A DNA stretch of 64,000 bases from WRGA01 sp031553395. GTDB lineage: Bacteria; Bacteroidota; Bacteroidia; Bacteroidales; WRGA01. The stretch covers positions 294,846-358,845 of the forward strand of contig JAVBLR010000001.1 in the NCBI GenBank assembly GCA_031553395.1. Direction: 5' to 3'. The notes beneath the pieces were generated by a model, which saw only the letters and a program-made list of their open reading frames with translations, was not told the DNA's origin and made no database searches. The position numbers and the translations under genes were made by a program. Positions 51,237 through 59,043 of this stretch are shown one piece after another. The first letter of the stretch is position 1; every line of letters begins with the position of its first letter.

Positions 51237-54200
51237 TTATACACCTGTCATCTCCTCCAATATTCCGCAAGCTGTTTCTACAGTCGTAACCTGTTGTATA
51301 ACAATCGAACGCTTATTATTTACGTCCCTTAACTGGCATATTCGCGGATGCTTTTGGATGAATGTCAGTAATTTGTCAAAAGCAGCTGATTGATAATATG
51401 GTGAATCCGGATTTGAGATTAAAAAGATAACCATTCGTCCCGATTTAAGTGCAATTTTTTCGATTCCCAGTTTTTTTGCCATCCGCCGTAAACGAACAAT
51501 TCGAATCAATTCCCGGCCTTCATTTGGAATTTTTCCGAAACGGTCTTCCAATCGAGTTACAAAATTTTGAATATCGATTTCCTTTTCCATATTATCCAAT
51601 TCGCGATAAAGAGAAATCCGTTCGGAATCATTTGGAATATAAGTGCTTGGGAGCATCAATTCTAAATCCGATTCAACCTGACATTCAGAAACATATTGCT
51701 CTCCACTTTCTTTCTCGCCTTCGTTTAAGTCAGTATCTTTATACAAATCGGTAAATTCATCATTTTTAAGTTCCTGAACTGCTTCTGCCAAAATTTTTTG
51801 ATATGTTTCATACCCTAAATCAGCAATAAAACCGCTTTGTTCAGCACCTAATAAATTACCTGCACCACGAATATCCAAATCCTGCATGGCAATATGAATT
51901 CCACTTCCCAGTTCTGAGAAATTTTCAATAGCCTGTAATCTTCGGCGCGATTCGCTTGGTAAACCACTTAATGGAGGAGCAAGCAAATAGCAAAAAGCTT
52001 TCTTATTACTTCGTCCCACACGCCCACGCAACTGATGTAAATCACTCAATCCAAATTGATGTGCATTATTAATAATAATTGTATTCACATTCGAAATATC
52101 AATCCCCGATTCAACAATTGTAGTGGCAATCAATACATCATATTCAAAATCAATGAAATCGACAATTGTTTCTTCTAACTTTTTCGGGTCCATTTGTCCG
52201 TGTCCAACAACTGTACGAGCATCCGAAACTAACCGTTTGATTAACGCCTCTATTTCATTGATATTTTGAACACGGTTATTAATAAAGTAAACTTGTCCGT
52301 TTCGGCTCATTTCAAAGTTAATTGCCTCCCGGATTAAATCCTCATTGAAAGTATGTACTTCTGTTTGAATCGGATAACGGTTTGGCGGAGGCGTAGAAAT
52401 AACCGATAAATCCCGTGCTCCCAATAACGAAAACTGCAATGTACGCGGAATCGGCGTTGCAGTCATTGTTAATGTATCAACATTTACCTTCAATTGCTTC
52501 AGTTTTTCCTTTACCGAAACACCAAATTTTTGCTCTTCATCAATGATTAATAATCCTAAATCTTTAAAGGAAACATCTTTTCCTATCAATTTGTGCGTTC
52601 CGATTAATATATCGATTTCACCATTCTTTAATTTGGTTAGAATTTCTTTCACTTCTGAAGCTTTACGTGCGCGACTTAAATATTCGACTGTGCATGGAAA
52701 ATCTTTTAACCGTTCGGAAAAAGTTTTATAATGCTGTAACGCCAATACAGTTGTGGGTACAAGCACTGCAACCTGCTTACTGTCAGTAACCGCCTTAAAA
52801 GCACCTCGAACGGCAATTTCCGTTTTTCCAAAACCAACATCACCACAAACCAATCTGTCCATAGGAATATCTTTTTCCATATCCTGTTTAACATCGGCTG
52901 TCGTTTTAAGCTGGTCGGGAGTATCTTCGTAAATAAAAGAAGCTTCCAACTCCTGTTGCAAATACGTATCGGGAGTAAATTCAAAACCTTTTTCTTCACG
53001 GCGTTTAGAATACAAAGCAATCAAATCCCGGGCAATATCCTTTACTTTTCGTTTGGTATTTTCTTTCAGTTTTTCCCAAGCACCCGAACCCAATTTATTG
53101 ATACGTGGAGGTTCACCTTCTTTTCCGCGGTATTTCGAAAGTTTGTGTAACGCATGGATACTTACAAAAATAATATCGTCATTCAAGTAGCGCAACTTAA
53201 TAACTTCCTGCATTTTACCGTTTATCTCTGTTCTGACCAAGCCGGCAAAACGCCCGACTCCATGGTCGATATGAACAACATAATCACCTGTATGAAATTG
53301 ATTTAGTTCTTTCAGTGTCAAACTGATTTTACCCGAACGAGCCTTATCCGACTTTAAGTTATATTTATGGAAACGGTCGAAAATCTGATGGTCGGTAAAA
53401 CAACAAATTTTCAAGTCTTTATCAGCAAATCCTTCATGCAACGTATTTTGAACACCGGTAAACGGAAGCGCCTCTCCCCTATCCTCAAAAATAGCCTTGA
53501 TACGTTGCGTTTGTTTTTCACTGTCACTGAGAATATAGATTTGATAATTATCATCTAAGTATTTGTGAAAACTTTCACTTACTAATTCAAAATTTTTATG
53601 AAATATCGGTTGAATAGATGAATTGAATGAAATTTTTGCTTGTGCAGTTTTTGTTGATTTTGTCCCGAATTCAATCTGTTTGAAATTGATAAATTCAGTT
53701 GTAAACTGTTTTCCTGTAATCAATTTTCTTAACAATTTTTTATCAGGAACGCCTGTTTCAGGATGCTGGTGATTTTCAACTTCATTGAAAACATAATCAA
53801 TTCTATCCAATACACCAATCAAATCTTTACAAGCTATAATAGCATTCTCAGGCAAAAAATGAAGCAATGAAACACCACTACTTTCATCATGCTGCATAGT
53901 CGGAACAATAAGTATTTTATCTGTTTTATTTTTAGACAATTGAGATTCTACATCAAACGTACGAATGCTATCAATATCGTCTCCAAAAAAATCAATTCGA
54001 TACGGAAATTCATGCGAAAAAGAAAATACATCAAAGATGCTTCCTCTTATCGCGTATTGTCCGGGTTCATATACATAATCAACTTCTTCAAAACCATACT
54101 CTCGTAACATATCAGCTACAAAAATATTGTCTATTTTGTCTCCTACTTTGATTTGGAGTGTCTTCTTCTTCAATGTTTCCAATGAAACAACTTTTTCTGT

Positions 54201-54587
54201 CAATGCATCCGGAAATGTAACAATATTAATTGGTTTATCAGGTTGCTGTAAACGGCTTAATACCTCGGTTCGCAGGATTTCATTAGCTGGGTCGAGCTGA
54301 TTATACTTGATTGCCCTTTTATATGAAGAAGGAAAAAACAATGTATTCTCATTTCCGTCTAATTGAACCAAATCATTGTAGAAATATCCGGCTTCTTCTA
54401 CATCATTCAGGATAAATAATTGCGAGTATTTAAGTTGATTATAGATAGAAGAGAATATGAGGCTTGCCTCAGAACCTTGCAAGCCTTGTAGGAAGATATT
54501 TTTGATTGATTTATCATTCAATGTTGCCTTTAGTGCGGCAACATTCGGATGCTTGTCAAAAAGAGATTGTAATTCAGTAATAGACAC
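51237..54587 (-). CDS. mfd: Transcription-repair coupling factor
   Basis: A 1116-residue protein that removes RNA polymerase stalled at lesions and recruits UvrA. It starts GTG-SITELQSLFDKHPNVAALK at 54587, as known relatives do; an open frame from a TTG at 54680 has a promoter inside it (54620-54652), which rules the longer form out. UvrB-homology domains (about 1-330) come first, then the CarD-like RNA-polymerase interaction domain FHTGDYVVHIDHGVGRFAG near 429. Walker A is GDVGFGKTE near 583, IIDEEQKFGV near 680, TATPIPRTLQFS near 714, and a C-terminal TRCF domain near 980-1090. Stands alone on this strand after the M16 gene. Confidence 0.93.
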   Translation of the reverse strand: MSITELQSLFDKHPNVAALKATLNDKSIKNIFLQGLQGSEASLIFSSIYNQLKYSQLFILNDVEEAGYFYNDLVQLDGNENTLFFPSSYKRAIKYNQLDPANEILRTEVLSRLQQPDKPINIVTFPDALTEKVVSLETLKKKTLQIKVGDKIDNIFVADMLREYGFEEVDYVYEPGQYAIRGSIFDVFSFSHEFPYRIDFFGDDIDSIRTFDVESQLSKNKTDKILIVPTMQHDESSGVSLLHFLPENAIIACKDLIGVLDRIDYVFNEVENHQHPETGVPDKKLLRKLITGKQFTTEFINFKQIEFGTKSTKTAQAKISFNSSIQPIFHKNFELVSESFHKYLDDNYQIYILSDSEKQTQRIKAIFEDRGEALPFTGVQNTLHEGFADKDLKICCFTDHQIFDRFHKYNLKSDKARSGKISLTLKELNQFHTGDYVVHIDHGVGRFAGLVRTEINGKMQEVIKLRYLNDDIIFVSIHALHKLSKYRGKEGEPPRINKLGSGAWEKLKENTKRKVKDIARDLIALYSKRREEKGFEFTPDTYLQQELEASFIYEDTPDQLKTTADVKQDMEKDIPMDRLVCGDVGFGKTEIAVRGAFKAVTDSKQVAVLVPTTVLALQHYKTFSERLKDFPCTVEYLSRARKASEVKEILTKLKNGEIDILIGTHKLIGKDVSFKDLGLLIIDEEQKFGVSVKEKLKQLKVNVDTLTMTATPIPRTLQFSLLGARDLSVISTPPPNRYPIQTEVHTFNEDLIREAINFEMSRNGQVYFINNRVQNINEIEALIKRLVSDARTVVGHGQMDPKKLEETIVDFIDFEYDVLIATTIVESGIDISNVNTIIINNAHQFGLSDLHQLRGRVGRSNKKAFCYLLAPPLSGLPSESRRRLQAIENFSELGSGIHIAMQDLDIRGAGNLLGAEQSGFIADLGYETYQKILAEAVQELKNDEFTDLYKDTDLNEGEKESGEQYVSECQVESDLELMLPSTYIPNDSERISLYRELDNMEKEIDIQNFVTRLEDRFGKIPNEGRELIRIVRLRRMAKKLGIEKIALKSGRMVIFLISNPDSPYYQSAAFDKLLTFIQKHPRICQLRDVNNKRSIVIQQVTTVETACGILEEMTGV

Positions 54588-54619
54588 TTCGTTTGATTTA
54601 AATTTTAAATTTGTTGCAT

Positions 54620-54652
54620 GCAAAGTTATCAAAAGTGCCGTTTTGAACGAAA
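54620..54652 (-). promoter_or_regulatory. Promoter of mfd
   Basis: TAACTTTGC (54628 to 54620) fits TAnnTTTG and TTTCG (54652 to 54648) lies 19 bp upstream. It sits 33 bp before the GTG start, giving a short leader and deciding the start codon. Confidence 0.65.
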
Positions 54653-54694
54653 GAAATTCATGATTATTTGTATTTTTCAATTCGTAATAAATCT

Positions 54695-54703
54695 TATCTT
54701 TGC
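54695..54703 (+). promoter_or_regulatory. Promoter of the lipoprotein cluster
   Basis: TATCTTTGC (54695-54703) fits the -7 consensus, 31 bp before the first lipoprotein ATG. It is divergent from the mfd promoter, 67 bp away. No exact -33 found at 19 bp. Confidence 0.5.
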
Positions 54704-54733
54704 CAAAATCATTCGTTGAATTAAGTTTTATTT

Positions 54734-55498
54734 ATGAACAAAAGATTTTATATCCCAATACTACTCATTTTCTACTTAGGAACTGTATTTACAGCCTGCA
54801 AAAATGATGATGACGATTTTTCTCAAGAAGAATCAATCGGAAATGTAACAGATTGTGTTGCTGATGGGTTGTATGGAAATGTAAAAACAATAGATGAAAC
54901 ATATTACTACAATACTCAATGGTTAAATGATAATTCTATAAAAAAAGGTTTTATAGAATGCAAGAATACAACAACATATACAACATCAGGGTATTGCAAG
55001 GAAATAATAACGTATTCAAATTCAATATCAGGATTTATTCAACCATCTCAAAAAACAACTATTACTATATTCGATAAAAAGAACAGGCCTCTTGAGCAAG
55101 TGTCGGAATATTATTCTACCGAAGGAACTGCTAAGCCTATGTATATTAGAACTACATACACATATAACGATAAGGAAAAAGAAGCCATTGCCACAGAAGA
55201 ACATAGCAATGATGGTAAAAAATACACGAAAACATTAATCAAAATTATCTATAAATTGAAAGATGACGGCCGGATTGATTATGAAAATTATACAGTTTAT
55301 GGAGATTCATCCTTGAAATCGGTTATAGATACCATTCCGGAAGATGAGCCAGTTTATACATATGAAACTGTGCAAGAAAAAGACAGTCATGGGAATTGGA
55401 TTAAACAGTATAATAAAGCGACAAGTAATAAATCTGATGATAATGAAGTTACTGTGCTTATATCCAATTACATTGAACGTATAATCTCGTATTATTAA
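54734..55498 (+). CDS. Paralogous lipoprotein 1
   Basis: A 254-residue lipoprotein: signal ending FTA-C at residue 22 then KNDDDDFSQEE. The mature protein has VADGLYGNVKTIDETYYYN near residue 44, then FDKKNRPLEQVSEYYSTEG and DSHGNWIKQYNKATSN, with ISNYIERIISYY at the end. The F-D-x-K-N-R-P-L-E and D-x-x-G-N-W-x-K-x-Y pattern recalls short Rhs-like beta hairpins. It is the most divergent of three paralogues (see 55523 and 56527) and their presumed common ancestor type. Function unknown. Confidence 0.65.
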   Translation: MNKRFYIPILLIFYLGTVFTACKNDDDDFSQEESIGNVTDCVADGLYGNVKTIDETYYYNTQWLNDNSIKKGFIECKNTTTYTTSGYCKEIITYSNSISGFIQPSQKTTITIFDKKNRPLEQVSEYYSTEGTAKPMYIRTTYTYNDKEKEAIATEEHSNDGKKYTKTLIKIIYKLKDDGRIDYENYTVYGDSSLKSVIDTIPEDEPVYTYETVQEKDSHGNWIKQYNKATSNKSDDNEVTVLISNYIERIISYY

Positions 55499-55522
55499 TT
55501 ATTTAATTTAAAACAAATTTTT

Positions 55523-56284
55523 ATGAACAAAAAATTTTATCTTGGTTTATTGCTGCTTGGTTGCATCTTATTTACTATGAATTCGTGTAGTGATGATGAC
55601 GATCTTACACAAAGTGAAATGTTGAAAGAGTTAACTGAAAATGCAACAGACCGTATTGCTGACGGATTATATGGAAATGTAAAAACGGTGGATGTAATGT
55701 ATTACGACAATGCAACTTGGAGTAAAAGTACAATTGATAAAGGTTCTTTAGCAAGGAAGCAAACAATAACATATAGTAACGCAGGTTATTATCAGGAAAT
55801 AATTAGTTATTCCCCGACTTCAAATTATTCTTCGAAAATGAACATTCCTAAATTTGATGCAAAGAATAGGCCTCTCGAAAAAGTTTATGAATCTTACACA
55901 TATTCTGATGCTGGAATTGCTACAATTTCATCATCTTATAAGTATACATACGTATATGATGATAATGCAAAAGAAGCAACAGCTACACTTATATATAGTA
56001 ATGATGGTATAAATTATTTCGAGAGTTCATATAAAACTGTTTATAAGTTGAAAGATAATGGACGAATTGATTATGATAATTATACTGACTATTACAAAAT
56101 TGACGAATCACTAAGAGCAACTACCGATGTCGCTCCTGAATATGAACTGATTTACAAAGGTGATTTTATTCAAGAAAAAGACAATCAAGGGAATTGGACT
56201 AAACAGTACAATAAGTATACAGATTATTATAATGAAACAACCTCTATTTCTAATTATGCAGAACGTACAATCACTTACTATTAA
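55523..56284 (+). CDS. Paralogous lipoprotein 2
   Basis: A 253-residue lipoprotein with signal ending MNS-C and then SDDDDLTQSEM. It has ATDRIADGLYGNVKTVDVMY near residue 41, FDAKNRPLEKVYESYTYSD near 108, and DNQGNWTKQYNKYTDYY near 220, ending SNYAERTITYY. It is nearly the same as protein 3 in the N-terminal 55 residues and at the C terminus. It starts 24 bp after protein 1, so both probably share one transcript, ending at the hairpin at 56305-56338. Confidence 0.7.
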   Translation: MNKKFYLGLLLLGCILFTMNSCSDDDDLTQSEMLKELTENATDRIADGLYGNVKTVDVMYYDNATWSKSTIDKGSLARKQTITYSNAGYYQEIISYSPTSNYSSKMNIPKFDAKNRPLEKVYESYTYSDAGIATISSSYKYTYVYDDNAKEATATLIYSNDGINYFESSYKTVYKLKDNGRIDYDNYTDYYKIDESLRATTDVAPEYELIYKGDFIQEKDNQGNWTKQYNKYTDYYNETTSISNYAERTITYY

Positions 56285-56304
56285 TTTATCCATCAAATAA
56301 ATTC

Positions 56305-56338
56305 AAAAAAGCAGGAAAACACAAAATCCTGCTTTTTT
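56305..56338 (+). terminator. Terminator after paralogous lipoprotein 2
   Basis: AAAAAAGCAGGA (56305-56316) pairs with TCCTGCTTTTTT (56327-56338). The same element recurs after protein 3, as part of a duplicated unit. Confidence 0.85.
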
Positions 56339-56441
56339 CTTTTTCGTTTCATTCTTATTATTATTCAGAGATCGACATATTAAGCCCATATATGGAAATT
56401 AAATTAAGTAATATAATAAAAGTATAAATGATGCGTTTGGT

Positions 56442-56520
56442 AATAATGAAGTGAGGGTACTTATTTCAATTATATTGAACGTTCAATTTTCTATTATTAA
56501 TTATTTAACTTAAACTAAAT
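56442..56520 (+). pseudogene. Leftover 3' end of a paralogous lipoprotein gene
   Basis: Bases 56442-56520 align closely to 55440-55517, the last ~60 bases of lipoprotein 1 plus the spacer before lipoprotein 2 (shared runs such as TATTATTAATTATTTAA). One base is deleted, so the old frame is broken. It directly precedes lipoprotein 3, showing that the unit copied was the tail of gene 1 together with gene 2. Confidence 0.8.
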
Positions 56521-56526
56521 TTACTT

Positions 56527-57291
56527 ATGAACAAGAAAATTCATTTCGGTTTATTAACTTTTGTTTGTATTTTATTCACTATGAATGCATGTAGTAATGA
56601 TGATGATCTTACACAAAGTGAAATGTTGAAAGAAATAACCGAAAATGCAACAGACCGCATTGCTGATGGATTGTATGGTAATGTAAAAACAGTGGATGTA
56701 ATGTGCTATGATAGTGCAACTTGGAATAAATATGCAATTGAAAAAGGCTCTTTAACAAACAAACATACGACAACATATAATGACGCCGGTTATTATCAAG
56801 AAATGACTTATTATTGGTCTAAGGGTTATACAAAAAGGATTTTTACTGAATATGATACAAAGAACAGGCTTCTTGAAAGAATTACAGAATATTATATGTA
56901 TTCTAAAGATGGGGTCGCTAGGATTTCAAACTACGACAGACATACATATACATATGATGATAATGCCAAAGAAGCTACTGCTACAACTGCACGCAGTGTG
57001 GATGGCATAAATTATACAGAGGATCCATCTGTGGTTGTTTATAAATTAAAAGACAATGGACGAATTGATTATGATAACTACGACGTATATAGAGAAATAA
57101 CAGATTCATCGTTAAGATCAATAACAGATGTAGATACTACACAAGAACTAACTAATAGCAATCAATTTATTCAAGAAAAAGACAATCAAGGGAATTGGAC
57201 TAAACAGTATTATAAATATACAAATTATTATCAAGTAAGTGAAAAAATCTCTATTTCTGACTATACCGAACGCACAATCACTTACTATTAA
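56527..57291 (+). CDS. Paralogous lipoprotein 3
   Basis: A 254-residue lipoprotein with signal ending MNA-C at residue 22, then SNDDDLTQSEM. It repeats the family features: ATDRIADGLYGNVKTVDVMC near 41, YDTKNRLLERITEYYMYSK near 108 and DNQGNWTKQYYKYTNYY near 220, ending SDYTERTITYY. It arose from lipoprotein 2 by tandem duplication, as its upstream and downstream flanks are also copied. The middle has diverged more than the ends. Followed by its own terminator. Confidence 0.7.
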   Translation: MNKKIHFGLLTFVCILFTMNACSNDDDLTQSEMLKEITENATDRIADGLYGNVKTVDVMCYDSATWNKYAIEKGSLTNKHTTTYNDAGYYQEMTYYWSKGYTKRIFTEYDTKNRLLERITEYYMYSKDGVARISNYDRHTYTYDDNAKEATATTARSVDGINYTEDPSVVVYKLKDNGRIDYDNYDVYREITDSSLRSITDVDTTQELTNSNQFIQEKDNQGNWTKQYYKYTNYYQVSEKISISDYTERTITYY

Positions 57292-57314
57292 TTTACTCAT
57301 CAAATAAATTCAAG

Positions 57315-57343
57315 AAAGCAGGAAAAAAACAAATTCCTGCTTT
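57315..57343 (+). terminator. Terminator after paralogous lipoprotein 3
   Basis: AAAGCAGGAA (57315-57324) pairs with TTCCTGCTTT (57334-57343) followed by more T residues. Copy of the element at 56305-56338. Confidence 0.85.
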
Positions 57344-57413
57344 TTTCTTTTTCATTCCATTCCATTTTATCCCCCAAAATCACTAATTTCGCACTCTTTT
57401 TGGATAAACCCAT

Positions 57414-57448
57414 CTCTTAACTTAAAACTCAAAACTTACAACTTAAAA
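57414..57448 (+). repeat. Heptad repeats before the MATE gene
   Basis: CTCTTAA CTTAAAA CTCAAAA CTTACAA CTTAAAA fills 57414-57448 with an exact 7-nt period, three bases before the TTG start codon. Class member. Confidence 0.85.
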
Positions 57449-57451
57449 AAA

Positions 57452-58774
57452 TTGTACTCCAACAAACACATATATAAAGTCGCATTTCCTATTTTTTTGA
57501 GCCTTTTTGCTCAGAATATTATTAATGTAACCAATACCGCCTTCCTTGGACGTGTAGGAGAAGTAGAATTGGGCGCATCGGCTATTGGTGGAATATTTTA
57601 TCTGGCAATTTTTATGTTGGGATTTGGGTTTAGTACCGGTTCGCAAATACTGATTGCACGCCGGAATGGTGAACAGAAATACAGCGAAATCGGGCAAATA
57701 ATGTTGCAAGGGGTTTTATTTTTGATGGCTACGGCTGTTTTGCTTTTTGTTCTTACACGTATTTTATCTCCATCATTATTACGCTTGATGGTTAGTTCGA
57801 CAGATGTGTATAATGCGGCATTACACTTTTTGGATTACCGTATTTATGGGTTCTTTTTTTCATTCATCAATGTAATGTTCCGTGCTTTTTATGTTGGAAT
57901 AACCCGAACCAAAGTACTTACAATCAATGCTTTTTTGATGATGGCAATCAATGTATTGCTTGATTATTTATTGATTTTTGGGAATTTTGGTTGCCCCAAA
58001 TTAGGCATTTCCGGAGCTGCAATTGCATCTGTAACAGCTGAAGCTGTATCTGTATTATTTTTCGTTATTTATACACTTGGGTTTGTAAATATTCGTAAAT
58101 ATGGGTTTTTGCAAAAATTCAGATTAAAAATATCTGTTATACAAAGGATATTAAATATATCGGTATATACGATGGCTCAGTCGTTTGTCTCCATTTCTAC
58201 CTGGTTTTTGTTTTTTGTAGCAGTGGAGCATTTAGGCGAACAAGCATTAGCTATTTCCAATATAATTCGCAGTTTTTATATGTTTTTATTTATGCCTGTC
58301 AGTGCATTGGCGATTACGGCCAATACATTGGTTAGCAATGCTATTGGTGCAGGAGAAAAAGAGCAAGTTTTATCCATGATTAAGCGCGTTGTAAAAATAG
58401 CCTTGTATATAGTCATTCCGTTTATTGTTTTGATTTTTATGATGCCTCGCATTATGTTGTCTATTTATACGGATAATACAGCACTGGTTGAAGCTTCAGT
58501 ATCTTCTTTGCTTGTTATATCAGGAAGTTTTATTGTTTGTACCACAGGAAATATTTTATTCAGTTCGGTTTCGGGAACAGGAAATACACGGGCTGCATTG
58601 ATAATCGAAATTATATCATTAAGTTTCTATATTTTGTTTATGTATTTGATTATTTATCATTTACGAATGCCATTATATATTTGCTGGACAATAGAATTAG
58701 TTTACTGGGGAATAATTATGATAGCCTGTTACTTCTATTTGAAAAAAGGTACGTGGAAACGGAAAGTAATTTAA
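57452..58774 (+). CDS. MATE family efflux transporter
   Basis: A 440-residue inner-membrane protein with twelve predicted helices. The start is a TTG giving MYSNKHIYKVAFPIFLSLFA, which matches how relatives begin; no ATG is available upstream. Typical features are NVTNTAFLGRVGEVELGASAIGG near residue 26, GSQILIARRNGE near 60 and the second-half repeat VEHLGEQALAISNIIRSFYMF near 257. MATE proteins export drugs or metabolites using Na+ or H+. Substrate unknown. It follows the lipoprotein cluster and a heptad repeat block. Confidence 0.88.
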   Translation: MYSNKHIYKVAFPIFLSLFAQNIINVTNTAFLGRVGEVELGASAIGGIFYLAIFMLGFGFSTGSQILIARRNGEQKYSEIGQIMLQGVLFLMATAVLLFVLTRILSPSLLRLMVSSTDVYNAALHFLDYRIYGFFFSFINVMFRAFYVGITRTKVLTINAFLMMAINVLLDYLLIFGNFGCPKLGISGAAIASVTAEAVSVLFFVIYTLGFVNIRKYGFLQKFRLKISVIQRILNISVYTMAQSFVSISTWFLFFVAVEHLGEQALAISNIIRSFYMFLFMPVSALAITANTLVSNAIGAGEKEQVLSMIKRVVKIALYIVIPFIVLIFMMPRIMLSIYTDNTALVEASVSSLLVISGSFIVCTTGNILFSSVSGTGNTRAALIIEIISLSFYILFMYLIIYHLRMPLYICWTIELVYWGIIMIACYFYLKKGTWKRKVI

Positions 58775-59043
58775 GAAGGTTTTATTGGAATAATTTATAA
58801 TTTTTTTTGGAGAAAATATTCCATTAATTAAGTCTTATTATAGCAAAATGAATAAGAACCCAGATAATATATATATCGCATTGAATGTTAGTATAAAGAC
58901 TTTATTTGAGTAGTGATTTCAAACAAACTTTTTACTCAAAAATTTTCAGGATAAAAAGGAAAACAGTATCTTAGCAGGAATTTTCGAAAATTGAAATCAC
59001 AATCGATTTTATCTAAAAATAGTATAAACAGTAAATCAAATTT

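Noticed and set aside
54734..57291. Rhs toxin fragments for the three lipoproteins
   Set aside because: They share only a short N-x-x-G-N-W-type motif; there are no long YD-repeat arrays, no core motif and no toxin tip or immunity gene.
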